NCBI RefSeq assembly: GCF_022179245.1
Contig: NZ_BPQM01000021.1
Coordinates: 1-40,516, forward strand
From: Methylobacterium gregans
Lineage (GTDB): Bacteria; Pseudomonadota; Alphaproteobacteria; Rhizobiales; Beijerinckiaceae
Direction: 5' to 3'
DNA length: 40,516 nt
Numbering within the stretch: the first letter of the stretch is position 1; every line of letters starts with the position of its first letter. The translations under genes and the position numbers were made by a program. Shown piece by piece: positions 29,752-38,681 of the stretch. The notes under the pieces were generated by a model, which was not told where the DNA came from, did not search any database, and saw only the letters and a list, made by a program, of their open reading frames with translations.

Positions 29752-30474
29752 TCAGGCAGGAACGACGCAGACCCGGGCATTGCCGGCGCCCGCAGTCGGG
29801 TCGTAGACGATGGAGGAGACGTAACGGGGCGTGGCGTAGAAGGAGCGCCGGATCGTCACGGTGCCGACGACCGAGCGCAGGAAAAGCGGGCGGTACTCGA
29901 ACAGCAGGTCGGCCACCACGAGGAAGCCGGGTCCGAAGATGTCTGACGGCAGCGTCGAGGGATCCGGCTGGGCGGTCGTCGCGGCGCCGGTGAGTGGCAT
30001 GCCGCAGGGGCGGCCCTGGCCCGAGGTCCAGGCCACGTAGGGGGTGTAGGTGCAGTTGCTCTGGCAGCCGGCTTGGCTCTTGAACTGGATGCCGGACAGC
30101 GACGCCTTCACGGTGTTCCAGACCCACTCCTTGCGGATCTGCGCCTCCTCCATGAGCTCCGGGAAGACCACGAGTTGCGTCCGGAACACCGAATCGAGAT
30201 TGGCCCAGGTGAGCCGGCCGGTGTTGTTGCCGAGGCTCGGATCGGGGTCGATGCGAGAGAGGAGGTCGGCCATCGTAGCGGCCGCGAGATGCGCCTTGCG
30301 CACGTAGATCGTGTATCGGGCGAGATCGAAGCCCACGAGCGCCAGTACGAGGAGGATCGGCAGGATGAAGGCGATCTCCAGCCCTGCGACGCCGCTCCTG
30401 TCGCTGAGCCAGGCGCAGAGGATCGGCCGTCCCGGGCGGGCACCGCGTGTCGCGAAGGGAGCGCCGGTCGTCAT
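29752..30474 (-). CDS. TadE-like pseudopilin
   Basis: A 240-residue protein starting at the ATG at 30474 (MTTGAPFATRGARPGRPILC). The N-terminal helix GVAGLEIAFILPILLVLALV, preceded by a basic stretch and with Glu about five residues into the helix, is the TadE/TadF processing and assembly motif. The remainder is exported and contains two Cys pairs (AGCQSNC and RPCGM) that could form disulfides. It begins two bases after the preceding gene ends, so it is tightly coupled. Most likely it is a minor pseudopilin or a Tad-derived surface protein. Confidence 0.8.
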   Translation of the reverse strand: MTTGAPFATRGARPGRPILCAWLSDRSGVAGLEIAFILPILLVLALVGFDLARYTIYVRKAHLAAATMADLLSRIDPDPSLGNNTGRLTWANLDSVFRTQLVVFPELMEEAQIRKEWVWNTVKASLSGIQFKSQAGCQSNCTYTPYVAWTSGQGRPCGMPLTGAATTAQPDPSTLPSDIFGPGFLVVADLLFEYRPLFLRSVVGTVTIRRSFYATPRYVSSIVYDPTAGAGNARVCVVPA

Positions 30475-30476
30475 GG

Positions 30477-31085
30477 TCAGCAGCTCGTGCTGAAGCTGCC
30501 GCCAGTATAGGGTTCGTTGCGGAACGCTGCCGCAGCGCGCACGAAGACGACGGTCTGTCCGTTCCCGCTCCAAGTCTGGCCGACTGTGCTGCGCCAGATC
30601 GGGCTGAACAGCGGCATCGCGTAGAAAACCTGCAGGTACTGGTAGGCCTTCGGCAGGGCGGGGCAGTAGCTCGTTCGATCGTTGTCCATCGGGACGTCGA
30701 CCGGCCCGCTCAGGTCCGGCTTCACGAAGGCACCGTAGCCCGCCTTGTCCATATCGGCGGTCTGAAGGTTGGTGACGACGTTGTGGCACGCCATGCCCGG
30801 CATCAGGGCGGGGCAGAGAACCTGCTCGCGGAAATTCTTGGCGTCGGCGGCCTTCTTCGGGTCGAGGTTGCCGACTTGGATGACTCGGGCGGTCGCGACC
30901 GTCGCCCGCTCGACGGCAGCCGAATTGTACAGGAACAGACCGCCCTGCAGGATCTCCAGCATCGCGAGGAACAGGATCGGTCCAGCCACCGCGAACTCGA
31001 TCGCTGTGGCGCCGGATCGGCAGTTCCGGAACGCCGCAAGCCCCCGGGCGGGGGCCGGGCGCTTGCGCGCACGGGCCGAAACCAT
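30477..31085 (-). CDS. TadE-like pseudopilin, first gene of the unit
   Basis: A 202-residue protein from the ATG at 31085 (MVSARARKRPAPARGLAAFR), chosen because AGGA lies six bases upstream; ATGs at 31106 and 31127 would add 7 or 14 residues. The Tad helix motif is GATAIEFAVAGPILFLAMLE, with the conserved Glu at position five, then LQGGLFLYNSAAVERATVAT. Cysteines appear in ALMPGMACHNVV, TSYCPALP and at the very C-terminus (FSTSC). The pattern of a basic leader, one helix and a disulfide-bonded exported domain matches the next gene, of which it may be a distant paralogue. The promoter should lie in 31128-31327, where no other gene is seen on either strand. Confidence 0.75.
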   Translation of the reverse strand: MVSARARKRPAPARGLAAFRNCRSGATAIEFAVAGPILFLAMLEILQGGLFLYNSAAVERATVATARVIQVGNLDPKKAADAKNFREQVLCPALMPGMACHNVVTNLQTADMDKAGYGAFVKPDLSGPVDVPMDNDRTSYCPALPKAYQYLQVFYAMPLFSPIWRSTVGQTWSGNGQTVVFVRAAAAFRNEPYTGGSFSTSC

Positions 31086-31327
31086 GGGATGTCCTATCGG
31101 AAACATGCGATGATCTTCGCCGGCCATTCAAAAATCAGTTGTCAACAGATCTCCTTCGTGGCCGGGAGATCCGATGCGACCGTGATCGCACCGAACTCTT
31201 AAGATCCCCTCTATCCGATCGTGGACATACGGGAGGCGCCCGCGGCGGACGATTATCCATAGGGGGCCGGCCGGCCCTCACCAGCGTACCGCGTGCCAAG
31301 CGGGCGAAGGCGGATTACACTACGGCC

Positions 31328-32074
31328 ATGCTTCTCGCCTTGCTGCGGCGGTCCGCGCCGGCACCCGACCCCGACCACATCGCGATCGATCACGAAGGCG
31401 CGACCTTCCGGATCGTCCTGCGCCGCCGCGACAGCGCCCGGCGGCTGACGCTGCGCGTCTCGGCAGCCACCGGCGAGGTGGTGATGACGGTGCCGCCCCG
31501 CACGGCACTCGCCACGGCCCAGCGCTTCGCGGCGGGCCACGGCGGCTGGATCGCGGCGCGCCTCGCCAAGCTGCCCGAGCGGGTGGCCTTCGCGGAGGGC
31601 GCCGTCTTTCCGTTGCGGGGCGTGACGCACGTCATCGTCCGGCGGGACGGGCGCAGCGGCGCGACGCGGATCGAGGCGGGCCCGGACGGCCCCGTCCTCT
31701 CGGTATCCTGCGGGGAGGCGCACGTGGCGCGGCGGGTGCGCGAGTTCCTCCACGCGGAGGCGCTGCGCGATCTGAAACTATCGATCGGCCACCACGCCGC
31801 GCAGCTCGGCCAGAGTCCGGCGCGGATCACGCTCCGGGACACCCGCAGCCGCTGGGGCTCCTGCACCGCGCGGGGCGAGCTGAATTTCTCCTGGCGCCTG
31901 ATCCTCGCGCCGCCGCTGGTGCTGGACTACCTCGTGGCGCACGAGATGGCGCATCTGCGCGAGATGAACCATTCGGACCGGTTCTGGAGGCTCGTCGGCG
32001 AGCTCTGCCCGAACGTCGACGCGGCCGAGGCCTGGCTCAAGCGCCATGGGGCCGGGCTGCACCGCTACGGGTGA
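31328..32074 (+). CDS. YgjP-like zinc metallopeptidase (DUF45/M48)
   Basis: A 248-residue cytoplasmic-looking protein. The zinc site HEMAH (His205, Glu206, His209) with third ligand His215 in REMNHSDRFW is the YgjP signature. The upstream DTRSRWGSCTARGELNFSWR is the other conserved block of the family. No signal peptide is visible. I choose the ATG at 31328 (MLLALLRRSAPAPDPDHIAI); the frame is open back to 31139 but without protein composition. Related proteins are WSS1-like or SprT-like proteases; the substrate is unknown. It is divergent from the Tad-like unit and convergent with the small secreted gene. Confidence 0.88.
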   Translation: MLLALLRRSAPAPDPDHIAIDHEGATFRIVLRRRDSARRLTLRVSAATGEVVMTVPPRTALATAQRFAAGHGGWIAARLAKLPERVAFAEGAVFPLRGVTHVIVRRDGRSGATRIEAGPDGPVLSVSCGEAHVARRVREFLHAEALRDLKLSIGHHAAQLGQSPARITLRDTRSRWGSCTARGELNFSWRLILAPPLVLDYLVAHEMAHLREMNHSDRFWRLVGELCPNVDAAEAWLKRHGAGLHRYG

Positions 32075-32107
32075 GGCCGGCCGCGCCCGTCGGGCTCCGC
32101 CCCGGCT

Positions 32108-32491
32108 TCAGCCCTTGGCGCGCAGCACGGCGGCCGGGCGCTCGGCCGGCCAGGTCGGCCGCTGCTCGACCTCGCCGGGCATCAGGGTGCGGGGCGCGAC
32201 GCTGTCGCAGATCTCGCGCTGGCGCACGATGGTCGGGTTGCCGAATGCGTCGCGGCGGCGAACGAAGCCACCGTCCCGGCAGAATCCCGCGAGCGCCGCG
32301 TCGCCCCCGCGGCGCCCGTACGGGTTCCGCTCGACCGGCGGGTGTTCGATGGTCAGCGGGCCGTCGCGGTTGAGCGAGCGCTCGATATAGGTGGTCTCCC
32401 CGATCGGCAGCCCCTGGGCCAGGGCGGTGCCGGCCGGGAGGGCGCCGAGCGCGAGGAGTGTGAGGAGGAGACGCGCGCGCAGCGGACGCAT
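32108..32491 (-). CDS. small secreted hypothetical protein
   Basis: A 127-residue protein with a clean signal peptide (residues 1-25, LLLTLLALGALPAGTALAQG). The mature part is polar and basic, with two cysteines in FCRDGGFVRRRDAFGNPTIV and REICDSVAP. No family is recognised, although the DGxxxRRRD and RxREICD pattern suggests a defined fold with one disulfide. The start is ATG at 32491; a good ribosome site is not visible. It is divergent from the ialB gene. Confidence 0.65.
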   Translation of the reverse strand: MRPLRARLLLTLLALGALPAGTALAQGLPIGETTYIERSLNRDGPLTIEHPPVERNPYGRRGGDAALAGFCRDGGFVRRRDAFGNPTIVRQREICDSVAPRTLMPGEVEQRPTWPAERPAAVLRAKG

Positions 32492-32675
32492 GATGCCGAT
32501 CCCGGACGGTTTCGCGAAACGCCATCTGTAAGCGTGACGGCGGGCGCAGGATAGCGCTTTGCGGCAACAATAGGACGGCGCACGTCGCTTGACAGGGCCG
32601 GTCCCGCATGGTCCCAACGCGCGGCTTTCGCCGTTGTCCGCGTCCCCTGGGACGCTTCCGGGTAGAGGTTGGCTG

Positions 32676-33203
32676 GTGCGACGACGCGTGCGGCTCGGTC
32701 CTGTCAGGCGCCTTCTCGGCGCGCTCGGTCTGGCCGCGCTGGCCGGCCTGTCCGCCGCGGCGCCCGCTGGCGCGCAGGGCATGGTGCGCAAGACCTTCGA
32801 CGACTGGCAGTTGCGCTGCGAGACGCCGGCCGGGGCCAAGGCCGAGCAGTGCGCCCTGGTGCAGTACCTCGCCGCCGAGGACCGGCCGAACCTCACCCTC
32901 GTGGTCATCGTGCTGAAGACCGCCGACAACCGCGGCTACCTGCTGCGCGTGGTGGCGCCGCTCGGCGTGCTGCTGCCCTCCGGCCTCGGCCTGAAGATCG
33001 ATCAGGCCGATATCGGCCGCGCCGGCTTCGTGCGCTGCCTGACCACGGGCTGCGTCGCCGAGGTGGTGATGGACGACGGCCTGATCGGACGGTTCAAGAG
33101 CGGCAGCCAGGCGACGTTCATCGTGTTCCAGACGCCCGAGGAGGGCGTCGGCATCCCGCTGTCGATGAAGGGGTTCGGCGCGGGCTTCGACAGCCTCAAG
33201 TAG
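32676..33203 (+). CDS. invasion-associated locus B (IalB) family protein
   Basis: A 175-residue periplasmic or outer-membrane-associated protein of the IalB family, common in Hyphomicrobiales and named from Bartonella. A signal peptide with a strongly basic front (RRRVRLGPVRR) and hydrophobic core GALGLAALAGLSAAAPAGAQ precedes the family segment TFDDWQLRCETPAGAKAEQC. A second Cys pair, FVRCLTTGCVAEVVMDD, follows. I choose GTG at 32676 because AGAGG is seven bases upstream; the frame opens earlier at a TTG (32589) but that region is noncoding in character. It precedes another secreted gene by 19 bases and likely shares its transcript. Function in a free-living bacterium is unknown. Confidence 0.87.
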   Translation: MRRRVRLGPVRRLLGALGLAALAGLSAAAPAGAQGMVRKTFDDWQLRCETPAGAKAEQCALVQYLAAEDRPNLTLVVIVLKTADNRGYLLRVVAPLGVLLPSGLGLKIDQADIGRAGFVRCLTTGCVAEVVMDDGLIGRFKSGSQATFIVFQTPEEGVGIPLSMKGFGAGFDSLK

Positions 33204-33222
33204 GATCGCGGGACGGGCGGTT

Positions 33223-33897
33223 ATGAACGGACGGTTGGCGCGCCTCGGCTCCATGCTCGCACTCCTCGCGCTCGGGATGCCCGGCGCCTGGGCGCAGGCG
33301 CCCCAGTCTCAGGGGACGCCCCCCGCGGAGGAGGGCAACATCTTCTCGAACCTCCTGAAGTACGGCGGCACCACGGTACCGTCCTCCCGTGCGCCCGAGC
33401 CCGAGGCGGCCTATTGCCCGACCGTGGACGTGCCGGAGGGCGGAGCCGCGATGCAGACGCTCGGCGGCCGCGGCGAGGGAGCGGCCGGCAGCATCCGTTC
33501 CCAGGCGACGCTCGGCCGGCTCGCCCGCGAGTGCACGCCGCAGGCCGACGGCACGGTGCGGGTGAAGGTGGGCGCGGAGGTGCGGGTGCTGCTCGGGCCC
33601 GGCGGCGCCCCGGGGCGCTTCGACGTGCCGATCACCTTCAGCATCCGCCACGACGAGAAGACCGTGATGACCCGCCAGCAGCGCATGACCGTCACGGTCG
33701 CGCCCGGCGAGGCGCAGGGCTTCGGCTCGACGATCGAGGACGGCCTCGTCGTCCCGGCCGCGTTGGTGCGGGACTACGAGATCATGGCCGGGATCGGCCG
33801 GGCCGGGGCGCCCAAGGGACCGGCCAAGCCGAAGGCTCGCCGCAAGGCCCCGGCGGCGGCCGCCCAGGAGGGCGGCGAGAGCGGTGCCGCCCAGTGA
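33223..33897 (+). CDS. secreted hypothetical protein
   Basis: A 224-residue protein with a signal peptide (residues 1-25, LGSMLALLALGMPGAWAQAP). The mature region has CPTVDVPEGGAAMQTLGGRG and one more cysteine in LARECTPQADG, then a beta-rich segment (VRVKVGAEVRVLLGPGGAPG, FDVPITFSIRHDEKTVMTRQ). The C-terminus is a basic, Ala/Lys-rich tail (AKPKARRKAPAAAAQ). No family is recognised. It follows ialB by 19 bases and its last 14 bases overlap the start of a glycosyltransferase gene, so the three genes are coupled. Confidence 0.8.
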   Translation: MNGRLARLGSMLALLALGMPGAWAQAPQSQGTPPAEEGNIFSNLLKYGGTTVPSSRAPEPEAAYCPTVDVPEGGAAMQTLGGRGEGAAGSIRSQATLGRLARECTPQADGTVRVKVGAEVRVLLGPGGAPGRFDVPITFSIRHDEKTVMTRQQRMTVTVAPGEAQGFGSTIEDGLVVPAALVRDYEIMAGIGRAGAPKGPAKPKARRKAPAAAAQEGGESGAAQ

Positions 33898-35935
33898 GGG
33901 CGTGCCCGACACGGCAGCCGGCGTCGTCGCTGGCCTGAACGGGGCCGGTCGCGCCGTTTCCTTCCGGCTTGAGCCTGCGGCGGAGGCCCCGGCCGGTTGT
34001 CCGTTCGACAGGCGCCTCGTCCTGTCTGGCCGCCTCGCCGGCTGGATCGTGCTGAGCTACCGCACCGACGCCACGCAGCCGCCCGAGCGCCCGATCCTGC
34101 GCGCTCTGGCAGAGGACGGTACGGCGCAGGATTTCGTGCTGCCGGGCGGCGCGCTGGCGCACTGGCTCGGGCTGATCCCGCCGGGCACCGCCGAGATCCG
34201 GCTCGCCGTTCCGCCGGGCTTCCGCCTCGACCGGGTCGGCCGTCGCACCGACGCGGGCCTGTTCCTGCAGGCTCTGGGCCGGCGCCCCTTCCGGGCGGTC
34301 GCCGCCCTCTACGAGCGCGTCCGGGGCGATGCCCGACGCTACCGCGACACCCTGCGGGGCGCCTGCGCCGTCACGCCGCTCGCCGGCTACGCGGCCTGGG
34401 CCAGGGCCCGGGCCGAGGTGTCGCCGGAGCCTGTGGCCTCGACCGATGCCGGCGCGGTCCAGGTGCTGATCGTGGCCCGGGCCGGGCAAGCGGCGGCGCT
34501 CGCCCGTACGCTCGCGAGCCTCACGGCCCAGACCCACGCCGCCTGGACGACGCGGATCCTCACCGTCGGCGCCGCCGGTACGGCGCCTCACACCGATCCG
34601 CGCGTGGTTGTCGTGCCCTGGCGCGCCGACCTCCCTCTCGCCGCCGCCATCGACGCGGACGCGGCCCTCTGCCTGCTCGAACCGGGCGACGTGCTCGCCC
34701 CGGACGCCCTCGCCAGCCTCGCGGCGGCGCTCGGTCCGGCGAGCCTCGCCTACGCGGACGAGGTCGGCGCGGACGGCCGGCCCCGGCTGAAGCCCGACTG
34801 GAGCCCCGACTTCGCCCTGGCGGCCGGCTATCTCGGCCGGCCCTGGCTCGCAGTCCCGGCGCGGCTCGGCCGCGTCCTCGACGCGCGCCTCGGCGACCCC
34901 GCCGACCTCGCGCTGCGCCTCGACATCGCGGTCGCCGCGGGCGCGGGCGCCGTCCGACACCTCCCGCGCGTCCTCGCCCGCACCGAGGCGCGCTTGGTCG
35001 CGGGCACGGCCCGCCGCACGGCTCTGCTCGGCGCGCTCGCGGCGGCCGGCTCGCCCGCCGGGGTCGCCCTGCGCGACGGGGTTCCGGACCTCGTCTGGCC
35101 TCTGCCCGAGCCGGCGCCGCGCGCCAGCATCGTGATCCCCTCCCGCGACCGGCTGGACCTGATCGCGCAGGTCTGCCGCGGCGTCCTGCAGGAGACCGCC
35201 TATCCGGCGATCGAGCTGATCGTCGTGGACAACGGCTCGACCGATCCGGCCGTGCTCGCCCATTACGAGATGCTGCGGGCCGATCCCCGCGTGACGATCC
35301 TGAGTGATCCGGAGCCGTTCAACTTCTCCCGGCTGGTCAACCGGGGCGTGGCAGCGGCCACGGGCTCGGTCGTGGTGCTGCTCAACAACGACATCGCGGT
35401 GCTCGAGCCCGGATGGCTCGACGCCCTGATGCGCCAGGCCTGCCGGCCGGATGTCGGAGCGGTCGGCGCCAAGCTCCTCTACGGCGACGGCCGGCTCCAG
35501 CACGGGGGCGTGGTGGTGGGGCTCGGAGGCCGGGCCGGCCACATCCTGCGTCGCCGTCCCGGCGACACGGCCGGACATCTCGGCCAGATGCGGGTCGCCC
35601 ACGAGGTCTCGGCCGTGACCGCCGCGTGCCTCGCAGTCCGGCGCGATCTCTACGTGCGGGTTGGAGGCTTCGACGCCGAGACCTTCCCGGTCGATTTCAA
35701 CGACGTGGATTTCTGCCTGCGCCTGCGCCGGGAGGGCCTGCGCGTCATCTGGACGCCCGCCGCGCGCCTCGCGCACCTGGAATCTGTCAGCCGCGGCCCC
35801 TCGGTCGGCCCGGCCCGCGCCCGCTTCGAGGCGGAGGCCGCCCGCTTCGCCGAGCGCTGGCGCGCGGTGATCCGGCACGATCCGTACTACCATCCCCGCC
35901 TGTCGCTCACGACCTTCGGGGAGGATCTGGAGTGA
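33884..35935 (+). CDS. GT2 glycosyltransferase with degenerate N-terminal module
   Basis: A 683-residue enzyme starting with GTG at 33884, inside the 3' end of the preceding gene. The active GT2 domain begins near residue 412 with ASIVIPSRDRLDLIAQVCRG and has VVDNGSTDP. LNNDIAVLEPGWLDALM is near 500, and VGGFDAETFPVDFNDVDFCL near 600. The first 400 residues include a second, weaker GT2-like module (LIVARAGQAAALARTLASLT, then YADEVGADGRPRLKPDWSPD, a motif of rhamnosyltransferase-type proteins) whose DxD-like site reads LLEPGDVL. An ancestral two-domain layout with one dead or non-catalytic half is likely. It is probably an O-antigen or exopolysaccharide glycosyltransferase; the sugar is unknown. 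A paralogue follows. Confidence 0.83.
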   Translation: MPPSEGVPDTAAGVVAGLNGAGRAVSFRLEPAAEAPAGCPFDRRLVLSGRLAGWIVLSYRTDATQPPERPILRALAEDGTAQDFVLPGGALAHWLGLIPPGTAEIRLAVPPGFRLDRVGRRTDAGLFLQALGRRPFRAVAALYERVRGDARRYRDTLRGACAVTPLAGYAAWARARAEVSPEPVASTDAGAVQVLIVARAGQAAALARTLASLTAQTHAAWTTRILTVGAAGTAPHTDPRVVVVPWRADLPLAAAIDADAALCLLEPGDVLAPDALASLAAALGPASLAYADEVGADGRPRLKPDWSPDFALAAGYLGRPWLAVPARLGRVLDARLGDPADLALRLDIAVAAGAGAVRHLPRVLARTEARLVAGTARRTALLGALAAAGSPAGVALRDGVPDLVWPLPEPAPRASIVIPSRDRLDLIAQVCRGVLQETAYPAIELIVVDNGSTDPAVLAHYEMLRADPRVTILSDPEPFNFSRLVNRGVAAATGSVVVLLNNDIAVLEPGWLDALMRQACRPDVGAVGAKLLYGDGRLQHGGVVVGLGGRAGHILRRRPGDTAGHLGQMRVAHEVSAVTAACLAVRRDLYVRVGGFDAETFPVDFNDVDFCLRLRREGLRVIWTPAARLAHLESVSRGPSVGPARARFEAEAARFAERWRAVIRHDPYYHPRLSLTTFGEDLE

Positions 35936-35963
35936 GGGTGCGCGCCGTCGGGCGGGCCGGCCC

Positions 35964-37571
35964 GTGAGCGATCCGTCCGACCCGGCCGACGCCGTCCGCC
36001 GCCTCGCCGAGCCCGGTCCCCCGCGCCCGGTCTCGGCCCTCGCCGGCCTGGCGCGTCACCCGGGCCGCGCTCTCGCGCTCCTCTGGTCCTGGCTCACCGG
36101 GCGGCGCCTGCGCGCGCGCCAGGGATTTGCCGCCCTCGTCGGCATCGACCACCGCCTCGCTCTGCCGCCCGCGACGCTGGCCGCCTTCCCGGAGGCGCCG
36201 GAAGCCTTCGCGGATCCTGAGATCGTCCTGCTCACCGCGCCCGGCCACACGCTGGTGGCGGGCGCGTCCGAGGCGATCCGCGCCGCCTTCGCGGATCCCG
36301 GCCTGCACGCCCTCTACGGCGATGCCCTCGCGCAGAGCCGCCCCGGTGGCCCGGTCATCCCGTTGCTGCGGCCCGCCTTCGATCCGGATTTCCTGGCGGC
36401 CGTCGATTACGTCGGCCCCGTCGTCGCGCTCCGTCGCGCGGCACTCGACCCGGCGGGGATCGATCCGCGGGGGAGCGCGGCCGACGCGCTGTTCCGAATC
36501 GCGGAGCGGTTCGGGGCGGCCGCGATCGGCCATTTGCCGCGCGTGCTCACGCTCCGGCAGCCGGACCGGACGGGTCCGGAGGAGGGGAGGGGGCATGCGG
36601 CCGCCGTGCGGGGGCATCTCGACCGCATCGGCCGATCGGACGCCCGCATCGAGCCCGCAGGGGAGGGGCGGCTGCGGATCGTCCACCCGCTGCCCGATCC
36701 GCGCCCCGCCGCCAGCCTGATCGTGCCGACCCGCGACCGGCTCGACCTGCTCCGCCCCTGCGTCGAGAGCCTTCTGGCGACCGACTGGCCCGACCTCGAC
36801 CTCGTCGTCATCGACAACGACAGCCGCGAGCCGGAGACCCGCGCCTATCTCGACGGCCTCACGGCCGCCGGCCGTGCCCGCGTGCTGCCCTGGCCCGGGG
36901 CCTTCAACTTCGCCGCCATGAACAACGAAGCGGCGCGGATCGCCCGCGGCCGGATCCTCGTCTTCGTCAACAACGACGTCGTGGCGACCGATCCGGGCTG
37001 GCTCGCCGCCATGGCCCGCCACGCACTGCGCCCGGAGATCGGTGCGGTCGGGGCCAAGCTCATCGACGGCGCGGGCCGGATCCAGCACGGTGGTATCGTG
37101 CTCGGCACCGGAGGGGGGCTCGTCACCCATGCCCACCGGCACTTCCCGGGCGACGCGCCGGGCTATCTCGCCCGGCTCACCGTGCCGCACCGGGTCTCGG
37201 CCGTCACCGCCGCCTGCCTGATGGTGGAGGCGCGGACGTTCGCCTCCGTCGGCGGTTTCGATGCGGAATCCTTCGCAGTCGATTTCAACGACGTCGACCT
37301 CTGCCTGCGCCTGAACGCGGCCGGCCACCACACCCTGATGGTGCCCGAGGCGGCCCTGCGCCACTACGAGGGCCTGAGCCGGCGCCGCACGCCGGAGGCC
37401 GCCGCGCGCCACGCCCGCGAGATCGGCGCGCTCGAAACGCGATGGGGGCCGCTGCTCGCGCAGGACCCCCATTACCACCCGGGCTTCGACCCGGACCTCT
37501 CGACCCATGCCCGTCTGCGGCCGGGCGCCCTCGCGGGTGCGCCCGGCCCGGCGCGGCGCCCGCCTTACTGA
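35964..37571 (+). CDS. GT2 glycosyltransferase, tandem paralogue
   Basis: A 535-residue enzyme with GTG start at 35964, 28 bases after the previous gene. The GT2 core starts near residue 250 ([20 protein letters not shown]) with [40 protein letters not shown] is near 335 and [20 protein letters not shown] near 435. Its C-terminal half aligns by eye, motif for motif, with residues 410-680 of the upstream gene. Its N-terminal 230 residues again look like a decayed second glycosyltransferase module ([54 protein letters not shown]) without DxD. It ends 7 bases inside the convergent purC. It is probably part of a surface polysaccharide pathway. Confidence 0.85.
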   Translation: MSDPSDPADAVRRLAEPGPPRPVSALAGLARHPGRALALLWSWLTGRRLRARQGFAALVGIDHRLALPPATLAAFPEAPEAFADPEIVLLTAPGHTLVAGASEAIRAAFADPGLHALYGDALAQSRPGGPVIPLLRPAFDPDFLAAVDYVGPVVALRRAALDPAGIDPRGSAADALFRIAERFGAAAIGHLPRVLTLRQPDRTGPEEGRGHAAAVRGHLDRIGRSDARIEPAGEGRLRIVHPLPDPRPAASLIVPTRDRLDLLRPCVESLLATDWPDLDLVVIDNDSREPETRAYLDGLTAAGRARVLPWPGAFNFAAMNNEAARIARGRILVFVNNDVVATDPGWLAAMARHALRPEIGAVGAKLIDGAGRIQHGGIVLGTGGGLVTHAHRHFPGDAPGYLARLTVPHRVSAVTAACLMVEARTFASVGGFDAESFAVDFNDVDLCLRLNAAGHHTLMVPEAALRHYEGLSRRRTPEAAARHAREIGALETRWGPLLAQDPHYHPGFDPDLSTHARLRPGALAGAPGPARRPPY

Positions 37572-38359
37572 ACGAGGCGGGGACCGCCCATCTGCACCTT
37601 CTCGTTCTCGGCCATGATGCCGAGGCGCTTGGCGACCTCGGTATAGGCCTCGATCAGGCCGCCGAGATCCTTGCGGAAGCGGTCCTTGTCGAGCTTGTCC
37701 GAAGACTTGATGTCCCAGAGCCGGCACGAGTCGGGCGAGATCTCGTCCGCCACGACGATGCGCATCATGTCGCCCTCCCAGAGCCGGCCGGTCTCCATCT
37801 TGAAGTCGACGAGGCGGATGCCGACGCCGAGGAAGAGGCCCGACAGGAAGTCGTTGACGCGGATCGCCAGCGCCATGATGTCGTCGATCTCCTGCGGCGT
37901 CGCCCAGCCGAAGGCGGTGATGTGCTCCTCCGACACCATCGGGTCGTTGAGCTGATCGTTCTTGTAGTAGAACTCGATGATCGAGCGCGGCAGCTGGGTG
38001 CCTTCCTCCAGGCCGAGGCGCGTCGCCAGCGAGCCCGCCGCGACGTTGCGCACCACGACCTCGAGCGGGATGATCTCGACCTCGCGGATCAGCTGCTCGC
38101 GCATGTTGAGCCGGCGGATGAAGTGCGTCGGCACGCCGATGTCGTTGAGGTGCTGGAAGACGAACTCCGAGATCCGGTTGTTCAGCACGCCCTTGCCGTC
38201 GATGATCTCGTGCTTCTTCGCGTTGAAGGCGGTCGCGTCGTCCTTGAAGTGCTGGATGAGCGTGCCGGGCTCCGGACCCTCGTAGAGGACCTTCGCCTTG
38301 CCCTCGTAGATGCGACGGCGGCGGTTCATAGGCGTGTACCGTGGTTTGAGGAAGTCCAT
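37565..38359 (-). CDS. purC: phosphoribosylaminoimidazole-succinocarboxamide synthase PurC
   Basis: A 264-residue SAICAR synthetase, the step joining aspartate to CAIR in purine synthesis. ATG 38359 ([12 protein letters not shown]) has AAGGAG nine bases upstream; the ATG at 38329 lacks a ribosome site. Motifs: [80 protein letters not shown], and the ATP-site segment [14 protein letters not shown]. The length is standard. It stands alone here, not with purS-purQ at 23386-24305. Upstream bases 38360-38681 hold its promoter and a dispersed repeat. Confidence 0.96.
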   Translation of the reverse strand: MDFLKPRYTPMNRRRRIYEGKAKVLYEGPEPGTLIQHFKDDATAFNAKKHEIIDGKGVLNNRISEFVFQHLNDIGVPTHFIRRLNMREQLIREVEIIPLEVVVRNVAAGSLATRLGLEEGTQLPRSIIEFYYKNDQLNDPMVSEEHITAFGWATPQEIDDIMALAIRVNDFLSGLFLGVGIRLVDFKMETGRLWEGDMMRIVVADEISPDSCRLWDIKSSDKLDKDRFRKDLGGLIEAYTEVAKRLGIMAENEKVQMGGPRLVQ

Positions 38360-38593
38360 GGGCCGTGACTCCTTGGGGCGATGACGGGCGGAATCCGCGG
38401 CGCGGCGACCGGACGAAAGGTCGGGTGGCGGGGGAAGAGCGATGCCGATTTCCCCCCGCAACCGGGCGCCAAACTACCCGAAGCGGGCTTCCGGCACAAC
38501 GCGTTAGCCCGCAGGTGGGGATTGCGCGGGTGCCGCCGGAGCCCCCATCCGGGACTGCCTGCGGACCGATCGCCGCAGCCGGAAGGATCTCCG

Positions 38594-38672
38594 GATCCCC
38601 AAAGGTCCGAGGCCCTTGGGCAAGGTCCCGGGCTCTGCCCTGCACCCGCCAAAGGTCTCGACCTTTGGAAAC
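38594..38672. repeat. mosaic palindromic repeat element (copy 2)
   Basis: CCCAAAGGTCCGAGGCCCTTGGGC at the left and CCCTGCACCCGC followed by CAAAGGTCTCGACCTTTGG at the right form two hairpins in the same order as in 15628-15773. The right halves differ at only a few positions between copies. It lies between the 5' side of purC and the 3' end of nth and has no T-run. Confidence 0.7.
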
Positions 38673-38681
38673 CAGAGCTTT

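Noticed and set aside
32588..32593. TTGACA upstream of ialB as a -35 box
   Set aside because: No acceptable -10 box occurs 16-18 bases downstream.
33782..35893. A 703-residue minus-strand open frame
   Set aside because: It is antisense to a GT2 gene with clear motifs, and its Arg/Gly/Ala composition is that of a shadow.
35907..38645. A 912-residue minus-strand open frame over purC and both glycosyltransferases
   Set aside because: It is out of frame with purC and antisense to the glycosyltransferases; no family motif appears.
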